Below are positions 39,755 to 52,500 of a DNA stretch of 64,000 bases, one piece after another; positions within the stretch are counted from its first letter, which is position 1; every line of letters starts with the position of its first letter. Under the pieces are notes generated by a model. The model was not told the DNA's origin. It made no database searches and saw only the letters and a program-made list of their open reading frames with translations. Position numbers and translations under genes: made by a program. The stretch covers positions 23,670,501 through 23,734,500 of the forward strand of contig NC_087259.1 of assembly GCF_037042905.1 (NCBI RefSeq), read 5' to 3'. This DNA comes from Lytechinus pictus (taxonomy: Eukaryota > Echinodermata > Echinoidea > Temnopleuroida > Toxopneustidae).

Positions 39755-41089
39755 AGCCCCTTTCACAATTGACGTACGACCACTTGCGACCTTTTGGTCG
39801 TGCGACAGGCTGCAACAGGCATCAATCGCCAGTCATCTCATAATATCGCACAGAGGCTTTCACAGTTGCAACAGCTGTCGTACAACAAAAACAACCAGTA
39901 AAACCCGTTGCACGAGTAAGTCGCTTATGATCCTATTGTGCTCGTGCGATCACATGCGAGTGTTGCACGAGGGATTGCGAGGGGAACGGTCGCACACAAC
40001 GGTAGTGCAATGTTGTAAGCCGTTGCGATCGGTCTTGCAACAGTCTTATGGCACATCGTATTATCGCACCCAGTCGCAAGACAGGTCTCTGTACATGTAG
40101 GTCGCTAGCACATGTGCAAGTGTTGTACGACCTCCAGTCGAGTAAATGCGACTACTTAGTTGTGCCACCTCTCGCACCAAGTCGTGCAACGTTGAACAAC
40201 ACTCCCACGATGATCGCCCGACCGATGGTACGACCCCGGATACGAGCTGATGCGAGTGAATCGGTCGTATTTGATCGCGTTCGGATTTTGAACATGTTCA
40301 AAGTTCAGATGTGACCAGTCACGACCACCTCGAGTTCGTGCGACCGTCTACAACGACTGCGAGTGCTCGCAAGTCACCAAGAGATCGATCGTGCAACAGC
40401 AGAAAAAAACTGTTGCAGGCGGTCGTAAACTGGTCGGATGTCAATTGTGAAAGGGGCTGTACGGTCGCATACATGCGAATGCAACGGTAGTGGAATGTTG
40501 TAAGCCGTAATTTCGATCGGTCTTGCAACAGTCTTATATTATCGCAACCAGTCGCAAGACTGGTCTCTGTAGGTATCTAGCGCATGTGCAAGTGTTGTAC
40601 GACCTCCAGTCGACTAAATGCGACTATACGTAGTTGTGTCACCTCTCGCACCAAGTCGTACAACGTTGAACAACACTCACACGATGATCGCCCGACCGAT
40701 GGTACGACCTGGTGGGCGTTTCATGAAAGAACTTGTCGGACGTTTCATCCGACAAGTCCCATTTTATCCGACAGTTACCATAGGAACAATGCCTCTCAGC
40801 CAATCAAAATCATTGAAAGATGTCAGATCCGACAACTTGTCGGATGAAAGTATTGATGAAACGCTCCCCTGATGCGAGTAAATCAATCGTATTTGATCGC
40901 GTTTGGATTTTGAACATGTTCAGATTCAGATGCGACCAGTCACGACCACCTCCGACCACCTCAAATTCGTGCGTTCGTCTACAACCACTGCGAGTGCTCG
41001 CAAGACACCAAGAGATCGATCGTGCAACAACAAGAAAAAACTGTTGCAGGCGGTCGTAAACAGGTCGTACGTCAATTGTGAAAGGGGCT
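39755..41089. mobile_element. AGCCCCTTTCACAATTGACG TIR element, tandem-duplicated, 1335 bp
   Basis: The left end AGCCCCTTTCACAATTGACG and the right end CGTCAATTGTGAAAGGGGCT are inverted, and TTA flanks both sides. An internal right end at 40441-40458 shows that 39755-40458 is a complete 704-bp unit. The rest (about 40462-41089) repeats its sequence from about 39986 onward, so the unit was partly duplicated in tandem. The interior is rich in TCGCA/TGCGA words. A second element is inserted at 40713-40869. Confidence 0.8.
40713..40869 (+). mobile_element. TIR element GGGCGTTTCATGAAA family (copy 3, nested)
   Basis: Starts GGGCGTTTCATGAAAGAAC and ends GATGAAACGCTCCC. Internal ACTTGTCGGA and TCCGACAAGT are also inverted. 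The uninterrupted sister unit (near 40228) lacks it, proving insertion after the tandem duplication. It has CAGCCAATCAAAATC in common with copies 1 and 2. Confidence 0.8.
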
Positions 41090-41173
41090 TTACAGTGCCA
41101 TTTTATTTTGAAGTAATGTGTTTTTATATTGCAGTATGTTTTGTGTGAGCTAGTTTAAAGTCTTCCTTTCTTA

Positions 41174-41338
41174 TTCCTGGGCTCCTTAACACAAAGGTTT
41201 GCAATCATTTGCTAAATATCAATGACCAATCAAGATCATCGTTGCATGCGCACTCTGTTTAAAATACTGACCGGGAACCAATCAGTGTGGTTCTTTCATA
41301 TTTGCAATTAATTGCAAACCTTTGTGTTATGGATTCCT
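41174..41338. mobile_element. TAACACAAAGG TIR element (copy next to a CTTACAAAGAGTT element)
   Basis: CCTTAACACAAAGGTTTGCAATC at the left and GCAAACCTTTGTGTTATGG at the right are inverted. The interior holds 'ggaaccaatcagtgtggttctttcat', which resembles the copy at 54318-54478 ('gaaagaacacttctgattggttcc') in the other orientation. Confidence 0.7.
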
Positions 41339-41608
41339 GGGCCCTGTCTTACAAACAGTTACGATTGATCCAATCAATCGCAACTATGGAAAGCCAGCAA
41401 AGTCAACATCTAAAATGCATGTTTGCTCAAAAATTTTCTAGATATGAATGTATATCCATAAATTCATTGATTTCTTGACAGTTCGGTGTGTTCTCCTTTG
41501 TTTACAAAGGACATTTTGCAAATTTCCTTTGGAAAAAATATGATATTGATGGATTTCTATGGAGTTACAATTGACCGTATCAATCGTAACTTTGTAAGAC
41601 GGGGCCCT
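41339..41608. mobile_element. CTTACAAAGAGTT TIR element, 270 bp
   Basis: Left end GGGCCCTGTCTTACAAACAG, right end CTTTGTAAGACGGGGCCC, with inner inverted 'ttacgattgatccaatc' and 'gaccgtatcaatcgtaa'. The interior reads 'tcaatgaa..atggata' and 'caaaggacattttgcaaattt', as in 58983-59250 and 61735-62008. Confidence 0.8.
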
Positions 41609-42409
41609 GGTGCCCGTCTCTGATAAGGTAATGTGATCATTTTCCTGACTCAATTTCAGATCCATATGATATCATTTACTGGGTGCAAGACAGAAGTTGT
41701 ATCAACAGTATTCAAACTTCCCCAGCAAACATTCCATTCATAAAGTGATCATATGATTGTTCCTTATTGTCTGTATTCGAAAATATATCTCACGTGGTTG
41801 GTTGCAAAAAATGTTAAAATTGATCATTACTCTACCATTAATGACAAGCACTATGGCAACAATTCTTACAGCCAATCAACGTTTTGTTGCCACATAATAG
41901 TGACAGTTTACTGTAAAGTCTCTACAATTGGAAAATTTTATGCAAATGACTTCATCCTTGTGTGGCATTATTTGTAATTTCTACACTATCTCTATGTGAA
42001 GATATTGATTTTTTCCATTAAGAAAGCAATGTGTTTGCATCTTTTTGACATCAAATATTTTGTCAAATTATATGAATTACATCCAGAGCATGGAAGTTGT
42101 GCTTTGTTTCTGCTTACAGAAGTTTTGTGTGAGTAGCCCAAAAAATTTACATAAGAAAAGTAGATAAAAGAAGGGGAAGAAATGAAAGAGGAAGAGGAAA
42201 TATAGGAAGAGGAAGGAGAATGAGGAGGAAAGTATAAGAGTATAGAAGGATTGATGAGAAATTACCATACTAGGGTAAAACACTGAAGGAGGGTGTATTT
42301 CTGGTGACAAGACATTTGCTCATGAGACGATTGCTCTGGGCTTAATTTCGTCTAAGAAGTAGAGTTAGGGTTGCAATCAATAGGGTTGTATGTTAGATTT
42401 AGGGTAAGG
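41609..42409. other. intergenic, no feature seen
   Basis: AT-rich, with a purine-rich patch at 42170-42240. Nothing coding recognised. Confidence 0.4.
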
Positions 42410-42945
42410 TCCCGGGGGGCACTTACATTGGCGAGTGGATACCATGCGCGACCAAAAAAACATGTAACAAGGATGTCTTTTTCAAGATAGGGCACATAAG
42501 GGTGTCAAAAACACTAAAATAATGAAAAAAGTGTATATATTTTTGCTAGGAAGGCTACGTGTTTAGGGTCAAATTTGCGAGGGTGTAAAAAATTAAGACT
42601 AAAATGTTTTATAAAGGATGTACTTTTTGCCCCAATAGTCAATACTACGTGTTCTGGGTATGATTTGTGCGAGATGTAGGTGGGGCTGTATTAAATCCAA
42701 TGATGTAGGCAAAACAATAAAAATATTGCTGTACTTGTTAAGGGGTTAAATTCAGGGAATACATGTTCTTGGCAAGAGTATCGTTTTGTTGCCAATACTT
42801 GTTAAGATTAGGGTTTCACACGGCAATACTTGTTAAGGGGTGCATTTTCAGAAAATGGAAAATACGTGTTTGAGTGCTTTTCGAAACCCCATGGTCGCGC
42901 ATGGTATCCACTCATCAATGGCAGTGCCCCCCCCCCCCCCCCGGG
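42410..42945. mobile_element. CCCGGGGGGCACTTACATTGG TIR element, 536 bp
   Basis: Left end CCCGGGGGGCACTTACATTG then GAGTGGATACCATGCGCGACC; right end GGTCGCGCATGGTATCCACTC then ATCAATGGCAGTGCC and a C run ending CCGGG. Long, well-matched TIRs (about 45 bases). The interior has several 'acttgttaagg' and 'acgtgtt' repeats and no transposase. Confidence 0.85.
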
Positions 42946-45813
42946 TAGGGTATAGTGTTAAAACCAGGGTTGAAGTTGGTCATTCGATTAGTGTGTGGAA
43001 TTTAGTGCGGAGCAATTTTTCGCCGGAGCAGATGTCATGGGTTGAGATGGGGTGGGGTATTCTAGTCATGGATTGTTTTAAAATCGGGGTATATCTTAAA
43101 TAAGACCTTTCCATGATAAGAAATATGTATTACTATCTCAAATCAAGCTATTGGGCACAGTAAGAAGAACATACAAGAGAAAAATTATTGAAATCCACAT
43201 TACTTCTCAATATTGACTTTATCTGTCATTTTACTGCTTCTTTCTGGGTTTTATTTTTTTTGCAACTATGGATTCCTGTATATTCATTATCATTAGGCAT
43301 CGTTTTACCAATCAGACTTGATTTATACTGAAATATGGTGGTTTAAAATACTGAAAACCCCTGAAGCTACAGATTATTTGATTTTTGTGACCATTCACCA
43401 GAAATGGGGTGCAAATTCTGTCCAAAAATAGACGGATATTGATTAATATTTTGGTCAATAGGAATTATTTTATACATGCAACGAACCTAGAGTGTTCAGT
43501 TCACACAGCCATTTATTTCATGGACATTTCACATTCGAATGTCAAATATCTGTCTCAAAGTGTCTTCTCTGAAAATTAAGTGATTAACAGAACACATAAT
43601 TAAAAGATTGAACCCCTATAAAAGTTTGGTGACCTCATGCCTCATAATTTGAAATAAAATATAATTTCACTTGTTAACAACACAAAAAGAAGAAAATTCC
43701 CATTGTGTCAAATGAGACAGCCGCGTATACCCTGCTTGTAAAACAACCCACTTATGAAACTTGGTTTTTTTTTTGTAAACTCCTCCAAAAAGTTTGGCAA
43801 TCTTAAGTTATCTCCTTCCCCTTCTCTCCCCTCCCTTTCTCTCTCCCCCTCTTTATGACAGTAAAAAAAGCTGATAAAATAATGAAAGACCAATGTCATA
43901 TTCACAATATTCATTTCCTTTAATTTACTTCAATACACTCACAAATGAATGAACTACAGTGTATATACAATACCCATTAACTTGTAGAAAATAATGTAAA
44001 ACTCAGTGGCGCATGCACCACTTACGGTGCATTTGTGAAGTGGCGGTTGCAAGCCACTATGAAAAAGGAGAAATGACTTAAAATATGTAATATATTTCTT
44101 TTTGTACTACTCGTGCTTTGTATGGGAACATTGTAATTACTATCATACAATCATTTGGCCCTTATTTTGCATAACAGCAATAAAAAACATGCACCACCAT
44201 AAGAATTTCTCTCAAGTCTACCACTACACAGACTTGATAAAATTATGAAAAGAAAACACATAAAATGTATTTCAAACAGCATTTTGCAATGTAAATATGA
44301 TTGAATGAGCTATTAAATAAAACAGCATCCACAACAATGCTTTATACTTTGACCAATCAGGGGCGTACTACAGGGGACAAAGGGGAGGGGCAACTGCCCC
44401 CTCCCATTTTTTTCAGGTACATAGAAAAGAAGGGAAAAGAAGAGCAAGACCAAAAAGGAAAAGATGAAAGAAGGAAAAAAATATCATGGGAAAAGAAATA
44501 TGGCCAAGTAATTATTCTCCCAACAAAATGCCCTGGCACTAGTAACAGTCGACTAAATGTCCTGCAATATCAGAGGCCATTCCCCTACATGCCGCACCAA
44601 AAACGACAATAGGGGGCTCTGGAACTAAACTTTGGTCTTGAAATGGGCGTCTCTGGAACTGCTCTAGGATCAATGATTGCTCAAAATGCAATGCTCTGGA
44701 ACGGCATACAAATTCCGTGTTTCAGAGCATTGCATGAATATGCATGAAATTGGACGTGACGCTTCTGCACGATAACCAATCAGCAGTCTCCGAATCGGTG
44801 TGCAGAGCTAGCTTTGGCTGGCTGTCCATGAATGCAGAGTCAATGGCAATTTGCTACTGTGCTGCGCTGAGTATGAGTGGGCACTGGAACTAGAAATCCC
44901 AAATTTGAGGGTCTCCGGAATGGGGAAAAATATGAATTTCTATGATTTTCTAAATTATACTAAGTACCCCCCCCCCTTCCCTGACAACCAGTAAACACTT
45001 TATGTCAAAATACACTATACATGATCAGACAATTATCGCAATCATTGTTTCTATGATCACATAAAACACTTTATAACCATGTTATTTTCTATCAACAAAC
45101 TATCTAGATGTATTTCAATAGATATACATGTACCTACATTTCTTTCGATTGCATACATTTTAATTGAACAACACTACATGGAAATCATCTACATGTATCA
45201 TTCTACTTATATCCCTGTTCTTAAGTTTCTCATTCACAACTCGTCATGAAAAAAATTCTACTTTAACTTGATGAAACATCAAGTACATGTATGAAATATG
45301 CTAATCTGTACATGCATTAATCATTGCACAAAAGTGAAAAACACTGACTTATCGGTGGTTAAAGTAAAAATAGAATTAATTTAAGCATGATATCCACAAC
45401 AAGGTTCTATTCAAATTCAAAGTACATTTTAGAGTCAATTTTACAATTTCAATCAACAGGGATATGCCAGTCCCATCAAGCAAAGTGCATTTATTTGAAG
45501 GAGGATAAGAACATGTACTTGGGAGAAGAAAAAAAATCAACTTTTCTGTAAAATTTGGAGGAAAGGGATTTATTTCTAAGAATCCTGAAGTACCATAATA
45601 TTGCAAAAGGGGCCAATAGTTGGTATCTCTGTATCACAAAATCTCAGTTGGGTAGACTACCTTCACTGTTTTCTTTCTTGCTAAGCTGTACAATGGACTG
45701 CATTTTGAATATCTGTATCACAAATATGGCAGGAGCTATGGACAGTATCTGTGTCATCCCATATAGTTGTCTGACGAGTGTTTGCTTCATTACCATCATC
45801 ATAAACAAAACGA
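42946..45813. other. intergenic; repeat fragments, no gene seen
   Basis: Includes a small direct/inverted patch at 43990-44060 ('gcatgcaccactta', 'gtggcggttgcaagccac'), the GGGGCGTACTACAGGGG fragment at 44360-44405 with matched GGCAACTGCCCCC, and a C run at about 44967. AAATAAA on the minus strand near 45490 and 45569 could serve ABHD16A polyadenylation, 0.9-1 kb past its stop; this is not certain. Confidence 0.4.
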
Positions 45814-46016
45814 GGGGGTGTTTCACAAAGATTAAAGTAGAGTCGCACTTAAATGCCAACGCGTACATGATATGCAACATGAAATCTTATTGATCAATAC
45901 GCAATAATGCGCGTCCTCTTGTCATGATCTGACCAATGCCTTTTATAACGCATACAACTAGGCATTTAAGTGCGACTCTAAGTCATACTTAAATCTTTGT
46001 GAAGCACACCACCCCC
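45814..46016. mobile_element. TIR element, TTTCACAAAGATTAAAGT family (copy 2)
   Basis: GGGTGTTTCACAAAGATTAA then AGAGTCGCACTTAAATGCC at the left; GGCATTTAAGTGCGACTCT then CTTAAATCTTTGTGAAGCAC at the right. About 40 bases of TIR. The centre contains GCGCGTCC. Ends in a C run. Relative at 17515-17840. Confidence 0.8.
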
Positions 46017-46219
46017 CCCCCCAGATTTTTTCCTTCAATCCTGTGATCAGGTGATCACACCTGTGACCAGGTGACTGACAAGTTGTAATGATTATAAAAG
46101 TCAGACATCTGTGCTCCTCAGAAAATCAAGATCCCTTTTGTTTGGTTCAAATAAACACTTACACACACTGGTACCAACAACGCATGCTTGGATCATTTCA
46201 ATTTCTATTAATGTAGGAT

Positions 46220-46325
46220 ATAAAATGCCTTTCTCAAGGTGCATAAGTGCTGTGGCTGGGAATTGAACCCTAGACTTTCACATCTTAGTCAGGTGTCTTA
46301 GACCACTTGGTTATAGCACCTCCGT
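46220..46325 (-). mobile_element. tRNA-like SINE head (minus strand)
   Basis: On the minus strand, GGTGCTATAACCAAGTGGTC looks like an acceptor stem and A box, and GGGTTCAATTCCCAG like a B box. CAGCAC can partly close the stem with GTGCT. The anticodon arm has a mismatch and the sequence runs on into 'cttgagaaaggcattttatatcc', a SINE-type body. It could be a decayed tRNA gene, but the SINE reading is favoured because 33258 shares its words. Confidence 0.5.
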
Positions 46326-46490
46326 GGTACCATGAATAGTTGTCAGATGAAAATTGTTGATGATCCCCCCCCACCAGAACTCCACTTTTCCAGAAAGTAA
46401 GAGAGGCAAGGTGAGGAAACAAATGAGAAGCAACAAGAGAAGAGGGGAAAGGGAAGGGGAGGGAAAGGGAAGGTTGAGGGTGGGGTGTGA

Positions 46491-46589
46491 TCATTTCATC
46501 TCATCGTCTAGATTCCATGGAGGTAGGAAGTACGATGCTGGTAGAGGTGTGCAGTGGGTGGAGTCAAAATCTGTCATGTACTTGGTACT
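46491..46589 (-). CDS. ABHD16A: ABHD16A last exon, conserved THCTPLP tail
   Basis: Encodes STKYMTDFDSTHCTPLPAS, then YFLPPWNLDDEMK and TGA at 46493-46491. The THCTPLP...PW block is the highly conserved C-terminus of ABHD16 proteins. The product ends a few residues later than the vertebrate form (extra acidic DDEMK). Confidence 0.95.
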   Translation of the reverse strand, partial: STKYMTDFDSTHCTPLPASYFLPPWNLDDEMK

Positions 46590-49500
46590 CTGTGTGAAAT
46601 AAAAAAAAGAAAGAGGAATAAAAATGATTAGGGAGATTTATTTTCAACTTATTCTTCGTATTTTTCTTTTCCTGATAATAAAAATAATGTTCTGCTTTAA
46701 TAAAGCACTTAGTACATCTGTACAAAATCTCTAAAAGCACTTTACAGATATATTATTCTCCTTCTCCCCCCTCCTCCCTCACCCTCCTTCCCCTTCTCCA
46801 TCTCTTCCTCCTCCTCCTTTCTTTCTTTACTGCTTTCTTCTCTTTAAAAAAAAAATTGTTCATCTTCCTCAGTCTTCTTCTTTGCTGCCACCACCACCAC
46901 CTCTGCATATCATGAATACCCAATAGATTTATCAATGAAGTAGCAATATTCAACTCACCAAGTACAAAGCTAATTGCACCTTCCTTGAATGATTCATATC
47001 ATCACCTAAAGAAAATAAAGAGGAAATATTAAAGGAGCTTATCTTTATCAACATCATGGTGAAAAACAGAGAGAAATAACGATACATTTCAAACTGATTC
47101 ATACATGATTTTAACACACATTTTGGACAAATATACTTCCCTCATAATGAAGTGAAAGACCTATGCATAAATTTGAGAGTGACCATCAATACCCATCGTC
47201 ATCATTACAATTATTCTCATCATGATCATCATCTACAACATCATCATTGTCACCATCGTCGTCATCATCATCGTCATCATCGTCATCATCACCATCGTTG
47301 TCACCATCGTCATTATCTACAACACTATCACCATCATTATCTACAACACATCATCATCATCGTCATCATCACCATCATCATCGTCATCATCACCATCATC
47401 ATCATCGTCATCATCATCTACAACACTATCACCATCCTTATCTACAACACACCATCATCAACATCAATAAAATCATCATCATCATCACATTCCTCATAAT
47501 CATTATAATCACCATCACTATTATTTTCATTAATATCATCATCAATATCACCATCGCCTTCATCGTCGTCATCACCATCTTCGTCATTGTCACCATCGTC
47601 ATCATCTACAACACTATCACCATCCTTATCTACAGCACATCATCATCAACACTATCATCATCATCATCACATTCCTCATAATCATTATAATCACCATCAC
47701 TATCATTTTCATTAATACCATCATCATTATCATCATCGCCTTCATCATCATCATCCATCTGCTGTGGTATACCTATGAGCATAGGGAGCTTGGTAGAGTG
47801 CTTCTCAGCATACTCCTTGAGAACACGTAAGCATGCAGAATCATCTACTTCAAACGCCGAATACATTGATACTGAGAAAGAGACAGAAAAATTACATCAT
47901 AAATTTCAGTAAAGCAAACATCTTAGTTGATAAGATGTATATTTATTGTTACAAACCTCAAGAACAAACTTACTGATATGTTTATGTTGAGCATGGAGAA
48001 AATTTATGTTAGAAAAAAGTAAATTGAAGAGACATAGTGGTCACTAGAGTGGTCACTTTAATGCAACAGTGCACATAAGAGTTCTCATCTATGATACACA
48101 AGAAAAAGTCTCATTTACTTACACATGCTAAGTTGATCTGAAATGCTGAGGAATTGCCTTAAAACCTTTGTTACTTCATCGTCTAACAACTTTGGATATC
48201 TGAAAAAAAAATAGTAGTAATATGCTAGACAAACTTGTGAGGATGGGAGTATATATTCCCAATTATTAGAAGGGGTGGGCTTGCAGGAGTGACTTACACA
48301 ATTCTAATGATGTTTCTATTGTGAATCACAGATTTTAGACTTATGGAATTAATCCGATGAGACCAGATTCTGGTAACATTTTTCCAATCTGGTGTTTCAA
48401 CAAAGCAAGTAGGCCCATTTTGAAAGTCCATTTTTGATGCACGTGTACACAGCATGTTTTTTAGTCGTGTACATGTGTACACGTTGTAAACACAAACAGC
48501 CAGCTATGTTAGGTATGATAACTTGCGGTGTCTAAATTTCCACCAATAATTCATGAACTGATGATTACAATACTCACATTTTTTTCACTTAATTTTCTTT
48601 CTTATAGAAGCAAATGTAAAGTGTTGAAAATTAACTGTGGTATTTCTTTGAAAATACAGATTTCCTCACCAAAATACTGATTTTCAGCTTTGATAATATT
48701 GCAATTTTTTTTGTTCAGGTTGGCAACTCCACATCACAAAAGATGACATCGAAAGACCAAGACAAGAAAATGAGGAAATGTGACATGCCATTCCCACTTT
48801 CACACTTTAATTTCATTGTCAAAAGATTAGAATTTTAATATCAATATTGTGAGAAAGCTCGTGTAAAAAGAATACCATGATAATACATGATATGGTAACC
48901 CCCTTTCACATGAGACATTGGAGAAATCTTAAATTTTATAAATGAGAATGTGAGGTGTTACATGTTAATCCTGATTCTGACTCACTTGATCAGGGTTTAG
49001 AAATAGATTTTACAATATGATTATGATGCAGATAAAGCATTCAGTTGTTGATAACATCAAATTGTTTTTATTGTTTTTGTGTGTTCAAATTTCTGATACC
49101 TATCTACATGTATTTGAATACTTGTTTCTGACAAATAAGACCAATTAGAATTCTTGAACAAAAAAGTTCTGACAAGACTCAGCCCTAGGTGCTTCTTGGA
49201 ACATGAAAAATACAAATGCAAATAATTTTATTAAAATAGCACTGGGTGCTTCATATAACAACCATTTCACTTTTTTCCTAGTGAGAATATAAACACAATT
49301 TGTAGCCTATAAAATATAATTGTAATTCAATTATTTTTAATAAAAAAATTGTTTATTTCAGAGTTTATGAATAGATATAAATATCCATATCATCTGAATT
49401 ATTTGCTTCCAATGTTATCTGAAAAGCCTTTAGTAATCTTAATGCCAGAAAAAAAATTGATTGTTTGATGAACAGCAATTGTGTAGTGCCATTCAGCTGT

Positions 49501-52500
49501 AAAAAAACAACATGAAAGTCGCTGGCTCTCCAATACATAGAGTCATAGTGTACTCACCTTGATTGTAAGATCTTGATTAGGAGATCATTCCCTCTATTAT
49601 ATGCTACATCAGGAAGTTCGCTGAAAGTTACAAGTAAATTTCAATGAGGTATATCATGATAATTCATATTCAATTCAACTCAATTTTAGGGGTCTATGAT
49701 GTAAAATGAATTCCCTCCACAGGATTGTGATAAAGAAATTTAGCATACAAATTGCATTCACGGACAGCTGTTTTATTGCCATAATATTGATCTTTTTACT
49801 TATTTATATTTGCTTTGATTTTAATGTATCATGTGTCAATGATTTGATAGAATAATAAAATAGAGATAAAATGCGAATTATTAAGTTTTTGGACTGTAAA
49901 AAAAAAGCGAAACCTTAGTAAACTGTCTTTGAAGTGAGCAATAATTTTGAGAAGGAATTAAAATGCATTGGCTGTAATTAACTATGGTAAAAATAGCCAA
50001 AACAGTGAATTAGATAGGTTCATTTGAGCATGTGTGTTAATATTGCTTTGAAAACACAATATAATCTCATGCTTAGTTTGCTACTTACCAATTACCAATT
50101 TTTTACCATTCACTAATAACACAACAAAATTATGTCTTCAAAGAAAAGTATATAGGCCTACGTTATACCCTTGTTCTGTATTCCCTATATCACAACGATA
50201 TTGTTAATGTTATGGATCCTTTATGTACATAATTTTATATATGCAAACACATTTCATACATTTACTGTGCGATATTTGAAAGCAGAAGTAAGAGCAAGCA
50301 TGGAAAAAAACAAACAAATAAAATCATCTGACATTAATGTTTGATTTGGTCTTAAATTACTTACGATGTTATAATGATCTCATCCTTTGTTCTTCTCACT
50401 ATCCTAAGAGGGCCCTTGTAACTGGATAAAACAACAAATTTGGAAACATGGATAAAAACCATGATGGATGTTGTTGTGTTTTGAATAGTTGACGTATAAT
50501 ATTATCAAACATTTGGAAACAATTTTCTATTAATACATTCTCTTATTGAGAGTACCAGAGCGAGGACATCAGATTTTTTTTCATTTGACACCATGTCTCA
50601 ACAGAGCATGATGAAAAACATGCACAACCCCTATTTAGATGGAATCGGTCCATGACCCCCCCCCCCCCTACATGTGTACATGTGGCCTCATGAATACCTA
50701 CTTACATGTAGCTCCATTGAAATCAGTAAAATTATGAATCAGGCCAATTATATCACTGGGCCTTTTAGATATTCAAGTGGCCAAACCCTGGACAACAACA
50801 AAGCATTTCATGTCATATTTGGTGTGTGGAGGTTTTCATAATGCTCTCATGAAAGACATGGAATGCTGAAATGCAAAAAAATAAAAAATAAAGAGAAAAC
50901 TATCACTTTGGTACTCATCCTTATTCATGAAGCATTAATAGGGCTAATCTGAAGTCTGTCGCACAAAGAATTGAAATCAAACCCTAATTTAGAAATCAAT
51001 CACAACTTGATTTGCAACCAAAACCCTTCAAACTTATTTAGCAAGTTTAAAATGTCCTAGCAACCTAATTAGAGTATCGTTAGAATGCTGAAAACTCACA
51101 ATATCATGAGATATAAGTTCCATAATTGTTGATTTCATAATTTGCCCACAATCAGGAAAATTTGGGGTTCCCTTTGTTACTGTATTGATACACAGTATAA
51201 GCAAGATTTTTGTCTTCTGGCCCCGTAACACAAAGCTCAGCAGTGATCATTTTTATGATTGATCACAATGGCCAGTATTCTGAAGTCAGGTTTAACTTAG
51301 ACCATGGTCTAACTCTGTGCTAAAATTATGGGGAGCCAAAAATTCTAACATTCTGTTTGTATTGTATATTTCTTATGTTTACTATTTTGTTTCCTTTTGT
51401 TTTCATAATGATAATAATTCATAATTCCCAGACAATTTGGCTGCCAGATAAGTTAATAAATTGGATGTGTACTGTTAAGAATTTGTGCCCCAGTTGGCTC
51501 TCCATAGTTAAACCACAACTTTAAACCAGGATTTAATTTAAACCCGAGTTCAGAATACGGGCCATAGACTACTAAGCATTATCAATCTTTAAAATCAAGC
51601 CTACAATTGATTGCTAGGCCTTGCGCTACAGGACCCATATTTAACTTACTTGCTAAGGTTGTCTGCAATCTTCATATTCATGTATGTCCTTATTGTTGAT
51701 GAAACAAAATTTGCTGTAGAAGGTAACAAAAATAACGGCAGTCAGTTACCGATCAACTGTTTTATTATTTGGATCAACTTTCAAAATCATAAAACTTATC
51801 ATGAACGAAGCAAAATTTGCTGTAGAGGATAAAAACTTAATAACAGCAATCAATGATTTTCATCATTAAATCAGCTTCCCAAGCTATAAAAGAACCCAGA
51901 AATGATCACAAGTTTTCTTAATTTAAATTTATAAAGCACTTGAGATTGTTTGTTGGCACTCTTCTTAGAAGTATTCCAACAATTCTACAGTCTAATAATA
52001 ACAGCATAATTTTTTTTTACTGCCGTTATTTAAAGAATTGGCAAGACTTATATCCCACAATTTTCAATCAGGTATTCTCACAACATGAATTATTAAAGCA
52101 TGAATAAGATATAAGAACTACTCACACAAACTTGGTGGCATCTTAGCGATAGCAAGAGGTATAAGATCATCAAATGTTGCATCTACAATCTGTATAAAAA
52201 GAGAAAGGGAAGGGAAATAGTATCTAATATTACAATCTCTCTATCAATCGCCCACTCTCTCTCTCAAAATATAAAACAACTTTCGCTTTCATGCTGATCC
52301 CAAACCTTGATTTTTCTCTCCCATCCATGTACCATTAAATGAAATGCCCCAACACATTAAGCCAGAATACTTCTTTGTTCTGTTACACCAGCCACCAGGA
52401 CAGCTCTATAAAACACTGAAACAAAATATCTTGATTTTTGCTTAAAAACTTTATTTTTAACTATTTAGACAATTTTCTAACCATGTCAGGATGATTATTA

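Noticed and set aside
41438..41665. Open frames inside 41339-41608 and 61706-61918
   Set aside because: They overlap copies of a short TIR element and are not conserved as frames among copies.
47152..47681. His/Ser/Ile-rich frames on the plus strand
   Set aside because: Translation of an (ATC)n microsatellite lying in an ABHD16A intron.
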